A DNA stretch of 64,000 nt from Eudorina sp. 2006-703-Eu-15 (lineage: Eukaryota; Chlorophyta; Chlorophyceae; Chlamydomonadales; Volvocaceae). Both the position numbers and the translations under genes were made by a program. Shown here piece after piece: positions 42,001 to 54,200 of the stretch (positions are counted from its first letter, which is position 1; each line of letters begins with the position of its first letter). The DNA lies in the NCBI GenBank assembly GCA_003117195.1, contig BDSI01000001.1, forward strand, positions 2,208,164-2,272,163. Reading direction: 5' to 3'. Under the pieces are notes generated by a model. It was not told where the DNA came from. It made no database searches and saw only the letters and a list, made by a program, of their open reading frames with translations.

Positions 42001-43621
42001 GCGACGGTGAGCTCGAGCGGCGGACCTGCGCACCCGGGCCCGCGTCTCGCCGTCGGCCGGGCGATGGGCTGGTTTGCCGCTGCACGTGCTGCCGCATGGC
42101 CCGCTCCTGTCGGTGCGCAACGGCCGCTGCCGCAGCCGCGGTCGGCAGGCCGCCGTTGGCTGCAGGACCCGCAGCAGCAGGCGGTGCCACCAACGCACCC
42201 CGACTGGAGGCCGGGTCGTTGGTGCGTTGCGGCGAGGGAGATCGAAAACTGGGCTCCTGGTCGAGGGGCCAGACCGTCCCGTTGTCATTTCGAGGTGACG
42301 ACGCCGAGGTCACAGACGAGGGCTGGATGGGCGCGGCCGAAACCGTCAGCAGCGTACACTGGCCCCAGGGGTTGGCGGCCACGCTGTCCATGGCTTCAAG
42401 CCCCGGCCTTGCAGACGGGAAGCAGGCCCCCGGCTGGCCCTCGGGCCGATGATCCAATCGCGACGGTTTAAAGATGATGGGTTGGGATGGTTGATGGCAG
42501 CCTGAGGCGCGACTGCAGGCCACCTCTGGCCCTGCGACGGCGGCGCGCTGCTGGTACTGAGAGGGGGGGTGATTGGGCGGGTGTGGTGATGTGTCACTTG
42601 TTCGTGGAGCCCTGGGCTGCGCTCCCTCGCCAAGTGCAGCGTTGCTCGCGCCGTAGCGGCCCCCCGGCCCCGGCGCTGTGGCACCCAGGCTGCTAGTATA
42701 TGGCTGTTCTTGCGCCGCGGGAACATGTGAAGTAACAGCGTCTACATTGGCAGGCGCTGAACCTCCTGCAGCACGGGCGCCGTCTGCCCGCGCCGTCGGC
42801 TGCTGTTGCTGCTGCTGCTGCGCAGAGGTGCCTGCATTGGCAGGCCCCTTATCCAAAGCTGCAGAGTAGGTTGATGCAGATGGCAGTCCTGCGCGGTCAT
42901 GGGCTTCGGGAGGCGCAGCGACCTTAACTAAACCCACCGCCCGCAGCTCCGCAATGATGTCGGGCGTGGTGGAGCGCTGCTGCTTGAGGGCCCGAAGGGC
43001 CGCTGCTCGCGTGATGGTATTGGAGCCGCGCCGAGGCGGCGCAGCGGTCGCGCCATCTCCAGCTGCGGAAGCTGCGCCGCCTCCTCCGTCAACACGAAAG
43101 GCGCCGGCAACCGGTCCGCTGTCACCGCCGCCGAAGGGGCGGTCTCTGGGGCTGCTGCGGCTGCGGCTGGATATTGCACCGGCAGCGACTCGCCCTGCAC
43201 TGCCTGTCCGTGGACTGTGAACCGTGCCGCCAGCACATTTGGCGAAAACAGGGCCGCTTCGAGGGCTGGCACCGCTCCCATCATTGAAGCTGACGCCGCC
43301 GCCACTACCCCGCACAGCGCGTTTATCGCCGGGGCTGCTCCCGCTGCGCGCGGATGCTGCTGCGCTGGCCAGGTTGAGCGGGGGGCTGCTGCAGCGCGCG
43401 CGTAGGTAGGGTTGGGGGCTGGAGTGTCGCTGGGGCTGCTGCCTGAGGATAAGGGCGGAGGTTTTACCACTGGCCGTTGGCGCCACAGCAGCACCCTGGT
43501 CGCTATGGGCTGCAGCAGCGGTGGTAGCCGCCGTTGCGGCGGCGGCCGCGGACGGCAGCTGCAGAACCATCGACGCGGGCTGTCGCAATATGCCTTTCGA
43601 GAAGACAATCTGGGGCACGAC
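33079..43621 (-). CDS. Giant low-complexity protein with central coiled coil, ~2,700 aa, unknown function
   Basis: Ten exons keep phase to the stop TGA at 33079: 41894-43621, 41398-41574, 40789-41046, 40242-40289, 39986-40063, 39603-39767, 39255-39381, 38486-38974, 36988-38317, 33079-36769 (8,091 nt). The 5' end is open. Either translation starts at the ATG at 43570, or a small upstream exon with an ATG near 43711 splices in over a very short (37-nt) intron. The first exon is Ser/Pro/Ala-rich with a polyQ run. Exons 2-8 are almost continuous heptad coiled coil (VISLSAQVAELQASHADLEF, LQDQVRQLQEQTRQLQERLQ, LVRELESRATLLRNRNAALD). The last two exons are disordered with a long acidic Glu/Asp stretch. 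The protein ends LAEVLRRPTGSSGR. Such architecture suits a cytoskeletal or basal-body scaffold, but no domain proves it. The acceptor at 38317 (TAG) was chosen for phase. Confidence 0.78.
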
Positions 43622-44689
43622 CTGCGGCGGCAGCGTCCGAGCGTGTAAGCGAGGTTACCTTGGTGTCGTTGATAGACTGACCAGGACAGCTGCGTTCAGG
43701 GGTTTCGCTAGGACACTGCATGATCTGAGACGTGCCGTCTGGGGACCTCAAAGAAGCCTATCTGACCAGCTGAGGAGACGCAAGCCGCCAAGCAGGTGAA
43801 TACGATTTGTGGTGAAGGCCAGCGCGCGCCCTTCGGCTCAGCTCAAAGCAGGCAAACCCCATCCGCTCTTACCGTGTTTGTACCAGCAAGGCTTGAATCA
43901 CGTGCAGAGGAGCTTCCAAATGCAGGGTTAGTAAGGCCTGCGGAGGCCGGGCCAGGGGTACAGACACCCTCAGTCCAATGAAGCCCCAGCAGACGTGACA
44001 AGATGTGTGCATCCGATTAACAGCTGCCCTCAAAACCGACGTCGGTCCGAGAGGCGTTTTGTGCAACGAACGAGCGAGCCTTACGGTAGTTAGCGTAAAG
44101 CTTCGCCACACGGCGTTTGTCGACTCCCAAAATGCCACGTGCAGATCCTCCATCGCGTTGTATAACGGAGCTGATCCCCCTGCAGGTGTGACGGTGGAGC
44201 TTTGATCCCCTACCCGTCGGAGTCAACGGCGCAGGATAAGGAGAGGGACCGACCTGGCCGGGCTTCTACCAGAAGGCGCCTTCTGGGCGCCTGCTGATAC
44301 AATCCGCGTTAGCACACGATCAAGGACGGCATCATTGTTTGAGGTCGACATTGTCCTGTTCGGTCAATTTAACGACGAGCACGGGCCCAGTCCGACATCT
44401 TCAAGCCTTTATTGCAGCAGTACATAATTTCAAAAATACATATTAGGGCCGTTCTGAATGCCTTGTTCTGGTTAGGTTGCGACAGACGAGTCTCATAGTC
44501 ACGGATACATATGGGTCATGATGTCAGTACTAGAAAGGACCGCGGCTAATTTCAACAACACTATCGTGCTGTTATGCGCCCAGAGACCACCATGTCAGGG
44601 TGAAGTGGAAATGTACGGCGTCATTCGGTTAGTTTTTCTCCATGTGGTGCAACACTGTAGCGTGTAAATTGGTGCAATTGTCTGACAGC
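43622..44689. promoter_or_regulatory. Bidirectional intergenic region
   Basis: About 1.07 kb between two divergent genes, so both promoters lie here. It also holds a minus-strand frame (44017-44226) with the well-formed segment VDKRRVAKLYANYRKARSFV. I could not splice it to the giant gene in phase, so it may be an upstream exon or chance. Confidence 0.4.
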
Positions 44690-46152
44690 ATGGCGCCGAT
44701 ACCTGCACCTTTTTTGCGGCGGATAGCCCCCGTGGCACGCGCTGGATTGACCTCATGCGTCGTTATGCAGGCCGGAGATATTGTTTGCCAGACCATCCAG
44801 CGGCGAAACAAGTGTGTCCCAGTTACTCGGCTGCTACCGAGCATTTGGATTCTCGCAACTCCTGACCGTGGTTGCCCCCCGGCGTTGCACGCGCAGAACG
44901 GGCCGTCTGGACTGGGCGGCCCATGACTGGAGCCGCACCGCGCGCTTCGGGCTCATCGGCTTGACACTACACGGCCCGTTCTTCTTATGGGGCTTCCGCA
45001 TGATCGACGATCGTTTCGGGCCTGCCAAAGACCTGATGACGGTAGACTTGCTTAGAGCTTCATTAGTACCAAGTCCCCTGTACTAATCGGGCTGCGCACT
45101 GGAACCTGGTGGTGGCGAAGCAAGCATGAACTGACGAACTGACAGCCATTCTGTTGCGTTGGAACCAATAACACATGGTTCTGTGATCTTTTATCCGGTG
45201 GCTGCCTTGTACGATTAACACCAGCGGCACGAGGGACGTAGCCGCTTCGCATCCAGGCGCTTCGCAGGTTTCACCGCCTTGGCCTTGGCTCGTTCATTCG
45301 ATGAAACCGCGACGATGCCTATCAGTTTTGCGGTTCTCCACCCGAGCCGCGCAGCTTCATGGCTGTGCTCGACGGATTTGCTCTTCTTGCTCGTGGCCAA
45401 CCGTGCCTGTCGGAATGCACCACAGGCAGCCAAGAAGACCGCTTTCGGCCAGGTGACTATCTTCCCCGCCTACGTTGCGGCCTTCTTCACGTACATCACT
45501 CTCCTTGAGACGGGCGGTGATTTTTCGGCCGTGGGAGACAAACTGCGGAGCAGCTTCGGCCAGACCTATGCGGCAGGTGCGGCATGCGGGTCCGCCCATA
45601 GGGACCCTGGGGAACGGCGTGGGGGCGGCTTGCGTCGCTTCCTTATGTAGGTGTAAGACCTCATCATCATATCCCATGCTGCGCTTCCCCTCAGTGCGGC
45701 AAGGGCAGGGGCCAGGGGGGCTCACGGCGTGGCTGCGGCTTGCCATGGCGCCGGCAGGGGGGGGCGGCTGGTCGTGGCGGGGAGGAGCACGCGGCTTCAC
45801 TGACGGCTGCGACTGTGAAGGGATGGTTTAAACTGAAAAAAGACAGAAATCCGTAACGAAACCCAGAAATACCCTGGGTGCAAACGCGCATGATGCACCA
45901 GCAGGCGATGTCTGGCGCTGCCGAATTTCCCGGACCGCCCGTTTGCCTTCTACATCTGAAACCCTAAACCCTGCCCCAGGCTCGGTCTTCTGGCCGGCGG
46001 CCAATATGGTCAACTTCATGTTCTGCCCGCCTGCGGCGAGGGTGCTGTACGTCAACGTTGCGGGCCTGCTCTGGAATGCGATCCTCAGCGCGTTCAACAG
46101 CCAGGGTGTGGCGCTGCGCGCCCGCCGGGCGGTGGCTGCAAGTCCAGCCTGA
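44690..46152 (+). CDS. Mpv17/PMP22-family membrane protein, 196 aa
   Basis: Four exons keep phase to TGA: 44690-44811, 44897-45041, 45426-45576, 45980-46152. The family consists of small four-helix proteins of peroxisomal or mitochondrial inner membranes (and some plastids), suggested to form channels. Family marks in order: MQAGDIVCQ in helix 1; LDWAAHDWSRTARFGLIGL, equivalent to the D-x-x-R-T-x-R motif, followed by GPFFLWGFRMID; KKTAFGQVTIFPAYV, equivalent to the Q-x-x-x-x-P motif; and the C-terminal signature VFWPAANMVNFMFCPPAARV with VNVAGLLWNAILS. The length is usual for the family. ATG 44690 is in the context GACAGCATGG; an upstream in-frame start at 44642 is possible. The N-terminus is basic and could be a mitochondrial or plastid presequence. 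No TGTAA is seen nearby downstream. Confidence 0.9.
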
Positions 46153-47763
46153 GGGAGGGTGGCGGTGGGACGGGGTGAAAGATAGAATTCAAAGAGTGAA
46201 CGGGCCAGGGTTGACCCAGGGTCAGGCGGGATGAGGTGACGATGGGTGCGATGCGCCGCTATGTCCGATGGGGTCCGCGAGCCCACGCGATGGCCCCTGT
46301 GGACGCTTAGGGGTGCGACGGCGGACGTTCTGCCGCCCACCCAGGCTGCGACGGATATGAGTCGTTTGATTCGAGGATGCGAGAAGACGTAAACGCGTTG
46401 CTGGCTTGGTGGACTGTGCCACTCGTATATAACCCTAAATATTTTAATGTTATCGTTGTCGCATAACTAAACTTGGGGAAGCCGCGGGGCAGGTGCCTGC
46501 ATGGTTTCGTGGGGAAAGGGTTTTTGGGGAAACCAACCGATGATCGAGTGCCCGCCGATCGCCGCCTCGAAATGTCACCCGTGACCGCCCACTGCTGTGG
46601 TGTGGGTGGATGGATGAGTGCAGCCGCGCTGTCGGGATGGGAACGAGCATCCCGTAATGCGCGGGATACGACGCCCCGCAGTCGGTCGCGCCGGTTTGGT
46701 CTTCAGTTTGACCGGGTCTGACCTCGTGTACCTGAATGTATCAAACTGTGTATTTCGCGAGACCCAGTTGCGGGTTCATGTCGATCCGTGGTTGCTTGCG
46801 GGTCTGTCTCTCTTTATCTCTCTTGAACGTCTGTTGGATTATTCGGTTGGGTTGGTCTCCGATTGCGTTGCGGCGGCTGTGCGTATGCCGGCCTGGGTGC
46901 CGAGAGGTACCTAACGGTGGGCTCCTCCCACAACTGCGCACGGCTGCCGGTCCCGGACTGCCGGGTTATGGCATGTGCCTCCACACTGCGACCGCGAAGA
47001 GGAGACGCCTGTCCGCGAATGCTACGTACCCTTCGGCGCAGAAAGGGTTACATACTAGAGAGGGGACGTTCGGGACGTGCGCAGCAAGCACGTGGCGGAA
47101 CCGACGCCGTAGAGGGCCTAAGCTCGCTTCGTTGAGGCGTCGCGACAAGTTGCTTGGTACTATAACAAAGACGGGCGCTGCACGAGTTCTCAACGGGAGT
47201 TAGGGTGAGCGGTGACGTGTCACACCAGGGAACGCTGTGCATGGCTGTGCTTGGGCTCCAGCGCTGCCAGGTGGCGCCACCGCCCCAACGCTGCGATCGC
47301 CAGGCTTTGCGTTGGCGGCTGTTTGGCGTCGGCCGTTGTGCGATGGAGCATGGAGACAAGGATTCGTGTGCGGATTGAGGGTGTCCGCATCGTGGCTTGC
47401 CGTTCTTGGCGTTGCCGTTGCCGTGGAAACACTCGGTTCCTGCGCGATGCGTTTATCGGAACTTGGTTTCATCAACAGGAGAAATCCAGCGCAAATGCGC
47501 TGCAATTTATACATTATGGAAGGACTGAATGAGGAATGTGTGTCAGTACCGCAACACGCTCCGCAAGCTTCGCAGCTTCGCACAAGCGCCGCACACCTTT
47601 CAATATGCGACCGCCGGCTTCTCTAGCAGCAACAACTTATCTACTTGTACGATTCATTTCGTAACGACAACGGCCAAGTTTGTAGACAGAACTCAGTGAC
47701 AGCTAGTGTATGCTCGTTGCTTGAATCTAAGAGCAGCTACTAATCACATAACAGTTTCACATC
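46153..47763. other. Intergenic, no gene recognised
   Basis: About 1.6 kb between two plus-strand genes. Frames of up to 155 codons occur but overlap on both strands and show no domain. It contains the 3' UTR of the Mpv17-type gene and the promoter of the 4-TM gene. Confidence 0.45.
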
Positions 47764-50620
47764 ATGCGACAAAGAACACGCGTGGCTGGGAAATTCGTTA
47801 CCGTGGACGAACTCCTAGGGCCCGACTCTCGCTCTGAACCGCTGGATGAACAGGAACAGGAAGCCGTCATCCGCGAGTTCGAGGCGCTTTCAATGCAGGA
47901 TCATATCAAATGGCGGATCGTCTTTGGCGGAGCGGCCCTCGCAGGCGGGCTCTTCTTCCTGTATGCCGCGTTCCGGCAACTCGTGGAACCCTTCGGCGTG
48001 GTGAGCCCCATTCGCGGGTCTCGCGCCGTACCCAGGGACCATCCGGCTGGCTCATCCCTTGGGAGGTGATCACCCAGACACCCACACGGGCTGCCGACGG
48101 CCCATGCGCGGCCGCCCCCAAAGTCAAGCCTCTAGATCCGCGACCCACATCACACGACACCGCGGCCTTGGGTGCCCGGTCTCGGCCATGCCCGGGCCCC
48201 CAGACCAGAGCCCTCTCAGGTCTCAGCGCCGCCCCTTCCCGACTGCAACTGTCCCATCCCCCGCATGCGACTGGTACACTGCTCTGCCGGGACCGCCCGC
48301 CCGCCCGCCCGCTCGCTTCACGCGATGGCCATCATGCGCCTTCCCCGCTGCTGATGACGGGGCGTCCTCCCCCCCGCAGCGCTACACGGGCGAGCTCCGC
48401 AGCGCCGTCAGCGCCCACGCGGCCACCACGGTGCTGGTCGTACAGGCACTGTCGCTGCTGCTGTCGGCGGGGGCACTGCTGACCAGCCGGCTGCCGCCAC
48501 CAGGTGCGGCCCCGTGCGGCGCGGCTGCAGCTCGGCTTCGAGCTGGCCCAGGCGCGGCTGTAACTTGACTTCGAGCTGGCCCCCAAGACGCTCGGCCCGA
48601 GGGTTTGATGCAGGCTGGGAGGAAGGTTACATTGAAAATAAACCGAACCGAACCGAAGGGAGGGCGGGTGCCGGGCCTGTCCTGTCGACCCAAATCATTC
48701 AGGTCAAGTGACGAAACGAGCCCGGAAGAACACGAGGTGGTTGAACCTTGCCCTGTACTGTACTGGCGATATCGGGCTGTAGAGCTTGGCGCCTTGCACC
48801 CATCCCTGCGGGGCCCGATGAAGCGAGGGCTGCGCCCCGTTTCCCTCGTGATACCGGTAGGCGGTTTCATGGGCCCGGGTTCACGGGCCACACGGCTTGA
48901 CGGACGTCCAACACGTGTGGCCGGCCGCCACCCGCGTCTGGTGCCGACGTGCAGGTCAGCGGGAGCCGGGGTGTCTGCCGTTCTCCGTACGGCATCGAGT
49001 GGCGCTGTGGTGCGGGGCGGCGGGCGCTGCAGTCGGAGCCGTGTGCTGGACGGTGGTGCTGCTGCGCATGGTGCAGCTCCATGGCCGAAAGGCAAGTCCG
49101 AAGGTTCGCGCGCCAACGGCCGCGCAGCATGGCGAACGCGCGATGCTAATCTGAAGCCACGCGGGGCGAGGGCGGGGCGTGACGCGCGAGATGCGGCCCG
49201 CGTGGGCTCCGCCTCTACAGAATGATGGCCGGGCGCGGCCCGCGTGGGTTGCGGTTGAACGGCGGTGTTCCGTGGCGATGATGTGGCGCGGTTCCACACC
49301 CTGAGGTGCCGTACACCGCAATGCGGGTGGCCTGCGGTTGTCGTGTACCGGTGCTGTGGCTCGGGCGCCCTGTGCCGTGCTTGATGGCGCCCTGTGCCGT
49401 GCTTGATGGCGCCCTGTGCCGTGCTTGATGGCGCCCTGTGCCGTGCTTGATGGCGTCCTGTGCCGTGTGTGATGTGTGGCCCACGCACATCGCTCACGGG
49501 CATGTGCCGCCTAGGAGCGGGAGGAGCTCTGTTGCAATCCCGTCATCGCTCGCTATCGTCGCCCCTCTCCCCCATCTGCTTTCATTTTTCTTTCCCTTTA
49601 ATCCCCCTCGGGCGCTGCCCCGATGCCGCGCAAACCGCTCCTTCCTGACCGTGTCTGCCTGCGCCAGTGCGCTCACGCACGGTACGGTTCGTCCCCGCAC
49701 TTGTCGTCGTTTCTTCGTCTTCTTGCGGCCCTCCCTCCCAAACGCAAACGCAAACGCGTGCCTCTTCCGGTATGTGCAGCACGGTGCCCGCTGGGAGCTG
49801 TCGTGGCTGCCGGTGGCGCCGCTGGCGGGCTGCCTGATGTGCTGCCACGTGGCCTCCATGCTGACTGACACGGAGAGGCAGGTGAGCGGTCGGCCGTGAG
49901 GGTGGCGCGACACAACCCGGCAGCGGCTGCGATGCTGTCGGGAAATCGCATTTGGGAAACCGTATTTGGGAAACCATATGTGGGTGGTCGAAGGGTCGGT
50001 GTAGCCAGTTGGTAACGGTTTCGGGCACGGGCAACGCTGGGGTGTGTGGGTGCCGCTGTATGCCGATGGCTGGGCGACACAGACCGGTAGGGCATGACGT
50101 GCAGGGCCTACTGGAAGGCCGCGGGGGCTGCCGGATGGCAGTCCTTGGGAGGCTCCGGTGACCGAACCGAGTACGCAGGTGTTGTGTTCCGTTTATCCTT
50201 TATTGCTAGGCGGGGGAAGAAACGTGCATGTGCAGCCGCGGTCGCGTCTGGCCACGGGCGGGACTCCGTGAGGGTTGCGTCCGGGTACCCATGCAGCGAT
50301 CAAACAGAGCGCAGCGCGCCCCACGCCTTTGTCCGCTCCGTACATAGTTACAGTGCTTGAGACAAAGGAAAACATATTTATAAAAAAGGATGTTACATAT
50401 AGCGTCAGAGCGCTTCGTCGCAAGACCTACCACCGTGACCAGACGTGCAGTGTCTCCCCAATGGGCATGCCGTACATTCCCTGCCTGACGGCCACCTGCT
50501 TCCCCCCAACGTGTCCTCTTCTCCCCCCACCACATACACACGTACATCCAACTGCTCCAACTACGACGTCCCCAGATCCAACAGCTGCGGAGCTACCGCT
50601 ACAGGTTCAAGAAGCTCTGA
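47764..50620 (+). CDS. Unknown four-transmembrane protein, 214 aa
   Basis: Five exons keep phase to the stop TGA at 50618-50620: 47764-48000, 48380-48503, 48955-49091, 49780-49881, 50576-50620. An acidic cytosol-type N-terminus (LDEQEQEAVIREFEALSMQD) is followed by four hydrophobic segments at about residues 53-72, 96-115, 135-155 and 170-188, and a basic end IQQLRSYRYRFKKL. I do not recognise the family. The third donor is either a GC donor (AAG/GCAAGT at 49091-49092) or a GT twelve bases later (AAG/GTTCGC); both keep phase and differ by four residues. The intron before 49780 holds a 22-bp minisatellite. The gene converges on the heme oxygenase gene. Confidence 0.75.
49364..49473. repeat. 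Five tandem copies of a 22-bp unit
   Basis: The unit GGCGCCCTGTGCCGTGCTTG plus AT is repeated exactly four times, followed by a fifth diverged copy. It lies within the third intron of the 4-TM gene. Confidence 0.95.
50393..50397 (-). terminator. Nearest TGTAA on the heme oxygenase strand
   Basis: TTACA on the plus strand at 50393-50397, with a second at 50348-50352. These are the first TGTAA elements on the minus strand after the heme oxygenase stop at 51273. If used, they would make the 3' UTR overlap the last exon of the convergent gene. Confidence 0.3.
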
Positions 50621-51272
50621 TCAGAAGTTCCCGACGGACCCATGGGTCGCGCGGTCCGTTACGGCCCGTTGGGCGGAACGTCACCCTCAGCACCCCCGCA
50701 CCACCACCGCAGCGCCAACCCGCTCTGGCCATCAAGCCAGGGGGTGCGCGCGCCGCGTCTTCCGCAGGGGCCCTGGTCCGCCCCGCGCTTGCGCTGCCGC
50801 ACTGGCCGCCGGGCCGGATATCCCGCGCCAAGATTCACCAGCAGCAGCTGCCTCGGGGCCTATGGCAGCGATTTCGAGAGACGTGTGCGGCATTCACACG
50901 ATGAGGCATTCACAAGGAGCCGACTGCATGCCATCGCAACGGACGCCACGCCAGCGGCACGCCGCCTCCAGCGGCCCTCCAGCCGCCACCCCCCGGAGCT
51001 TTTCTTTACTCACGTCCGGGAGTCGAGTACACACCCCAGCGCGGCGTCTCGGTGCTCCCCGTGGGGCATTCCTCTGCCCCTCAGGCTTCCACCTCCCTAG
51101 GCCTGAGCATCCGCAAAAACTGTGGGCGCTGTACGCTACCTGCCTTGGGCTGCAGATATACGCTGTCTGATTCAGGCCGTAGATCTCTTGAATCGGAACG
51201 TAGAGGTTGGGTTAGAGGTTGGGTTGAGCAGCCGCCCCGACGCGAATATGAGCCTAGGTGATCTGGGCCCAG
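50621..51272. other. Convergent 3' region between two genes
   Basis: About 650 bp between two stop codons facing each other. It should hold 3' UTR sequence of both genes. No TGTAA element was found on either strand within it. Confidence 0.5.
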
Positions 51273-54200
51273 TCACGCGGCCCCCGCTGGCGGCTGCCAC
51301 ACCCAGTGGGCGGCCAGCGCCAACAGCAGCACCGCCAGCGCGAGCACCGCGAGCAGCAGCGAGCGCGGGACGACCCGCAGCACGCCCTTGGCGACGGCGG
51401 CAGAGGAGATGGGGAAGGCGCTGATGATCGCGTTGTTGTACTGGAAGGCGGCGATGTGCTCGTCCAGGAGCTGCGCGGCGGCGGAAGCGGAGGAGCACAC
51501 TTGGACAAGACGTGTTGAGAGGGATGGGTGCATGGGTCCATTGCAGTTGGGGGTACAGAGGGTTGAGGGGCGCGTGTATGGGCTCCTCCCTAGAGTACCG
51601 GTATGCGCAAGCCGAGGTGCGGAGAGGACTTGGGTGCAGCCGCTGGGGGGCCGCTTGGGACGTTGGGAGTGGGGCAGCGCCGGGGGCCAAGGATGGCAGG
51701 CTGCCGGCGAGTGGCAAGGGGCCGGCGGGCCGCATATCATGAGCGTTGAAGCTTGAGGGCGCCTGAGCCAAGGACCTGCCCCTTTTGCCAACTCCGTTGC
51801 GAACTCCCAACCCTTCGTCTCGTCTGGGTTCGGCCGGGCGGGTTCCTTTCCTAAACCCTTCGTGTCCCAGGCCGGTGAGTCCAGTCGGGTCTCAGGGAGG
51901 CGAGTGGGGCCAGTACCCAGCGCACCGGCTGCAGGTGGTCCGCGGGCAGCACGCGGCCCCACTCGTCGAACAGGGCCTTGAGCCTGGCCTTGAGCTGCGG
52001 CCCAGCGTCGCCCTGCGGCAGCGAACAAAGCAGAGGACACAGCTGGGCGTTAACAACAGTGGGCAACTTCCAACATGACACGGGCCATTACCGACAATGG
52101 GCAAGATGAAACAGGTGCTGCACCGCCGGCGGTGCTTCCTTACCGCTCGGCGGTCCATGGTGCATCAACCGATCGGCGGGCGGATCGCTGGGTTCCGGGC
52201 ACGATGCGGCCCTACCGCAATTACCGTTAATCCGCGTGTGTCTGGGCGGCTTCTTTTTAAGGCCCTACCGCAGCCCGACAAACACGGGCGGCTCGTTGCT
52301 TTTGCGGTGGGGCTCCGCTGGAGTTTCTCCTGACAGGCACGCCCTTGAACACTTTTCGGGGTGCGCCGTAAGGCTTGATCCATGCAAATACGGCGTGCCG
52401 CGAAGCGTCGGAAGCCGGCCGCTGTGGACAACCTCCTGCGCTGCCACCGACCCAGCGCTCCACCCGACCTCAGCGCCGATCGCAGGGCTCTACCTTGTAA
52501 CGGTTACTACTGCTCTAACCGTCAAGGTGGCCCGTTCAGAGCAGCCCTGTCTACCCCTGCAAGGCTTCTGTTGCCTAGCGTCTTACCTTGAACTCGAAGG
52601 CGGCCGTGCCCGTGCCCTCCGGCAGCGCCAGATGCTTCCGTACGATGCGCCGTACCATCCGGCCGCCCGCCATGATCGCTAGGTGCTGCGTGTAGGAGTG
52701 CGCGAGCAGGAGGCGCGGCTGCGTAGTGGCCAGCAGGCCCAGGTGATGCTGCGAGAAGAGAAGAATCGGAACCACGGGTCGACCCGCGGGGCGGCCGCTT
52801 CTTAAAGCGCAGCAGTAGCAGTAGCAGTAGCCTTGCCCCAATAAGCGCGGCACGGTGGGACAGGAAGTCAGGGACTGGCGACAGGCACAGGCAGGGCCGG
52901 CGTCGCATTGAGAGGCGAGGGATGGCTGAGACAGTACCGCACCGTACCGTACAAGTAGAGAAGAGCAGGCCCACACTGGCTGTCAGCACAGTCCCGGCCG
53001 GGTCCTCTCCGCCTTCCCCCTTCCGCCCGGGTTCATAACTTCAAACCCTGCTGCGGACCACCGCAACTCCGCCAGCGATCTCAGCCCCCCAAAGGTGCAA
53101 CTGAGGGCACGCCCCGAGCCCCACCTCATACTCCTTCAACGGCGTGCTCTTGTCGCCGCACCGTTGCTCCCAGTCCGACCTGGGTTGAGGGCCGAGGGCC
53201 GAGGGAGGCAAGCGGGATTCGGCGTTGTCGATGAACGCCCGCCTGCCTCCCATCAGTCGACAGTCAACCCGCCCAGGGCCCCGGGGGGCCTCCTCCAGGG
53301 GGGTACGGTTCCAGGGGCGCGAAGCGACGAGCGCGACCAGCCCCCGCCGGGCGCCACACTGAAGCATCTGCGTTCGGCACCCCGTCAAGCGGCCGCCACA
53401 CGCGCCGCCACACGCGCCGCCACACGCGCCGCCACACGTGCCCGCACGCGTCCAGCACGTGACCAGCAAAGCCACTGCCCCCAGGACCTGGCAGAGGGGG
53501 GTGGCCTCCCCGTGGCGACAAGCTGGACAAGCTGCAACGCGCAGGGGCGTTGCACGCTAAAGCAGTCAACTCACGGTACCACACGCGCATCCAGGACAAA
53601 CCCAGGAGGACCACAACGCCCACTCCATTGCTCCAAGACACACCCTGCCTGCGCCCGAACCCCAAACCAACCACACCCAAGCACACCCGCAGGGAGAAGC
53701 ACACACCCCGGCTAGTACGGTACATCACGTCCTGGTTGGTACGCCTCGGGTTCAAGAAATTCCTTGGCATCAGGATCTCTTTTGCACAATCCTAGCATAC
53801 ATGCGCTTCTGCCCGGCGTGTCGTGTCGTGCGTGCAGCACTTGGAGCCCGCCGTAGACCCGTGAACAGCAGACCTGGACAGACCTGGACAGATACACTCT
53901 AGCGTACCCGAGATAGTACTCCAGGTCCGCACGGAAAGCGGCCGCACGGTGTACATCGCCTTCGCAGTACAACGTTTTGAAGCGCGCCACGTCTGACCCG
54001 ACACGATGTGGCGGCGAAACGGGTAAGAGGCGCGCTCTGAGCAAGGCACAGTGCAGCAACCTGGGTCACCTGGGTCGCCGTCTTTCAAGGCCTGAAATCA
54101 GGAACGGGAGCTTGAACACCTCGGACAACATGGAGTGAAAGCTGATTGCATCCTGACAAACCTGGTCCAGGGCGCTCTCGAGCGCATTGAACACATAATA

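Noticed and set aside
49364..49473. Regular repeats that could suggest a CRISPR array
   Set aside because: The 22-bp units are directly adjacent with no spacers, in an intron of a eukaryotic gene; this is a minisatellite.
54100..54162. Heme oxygenase exon 1 continuing through to GLERRRP
   Set aside because: That reading cannot join the next exon in phase; the donor at 54162 plus the 22-nt microexon gives a full 783-nt coding sequence.
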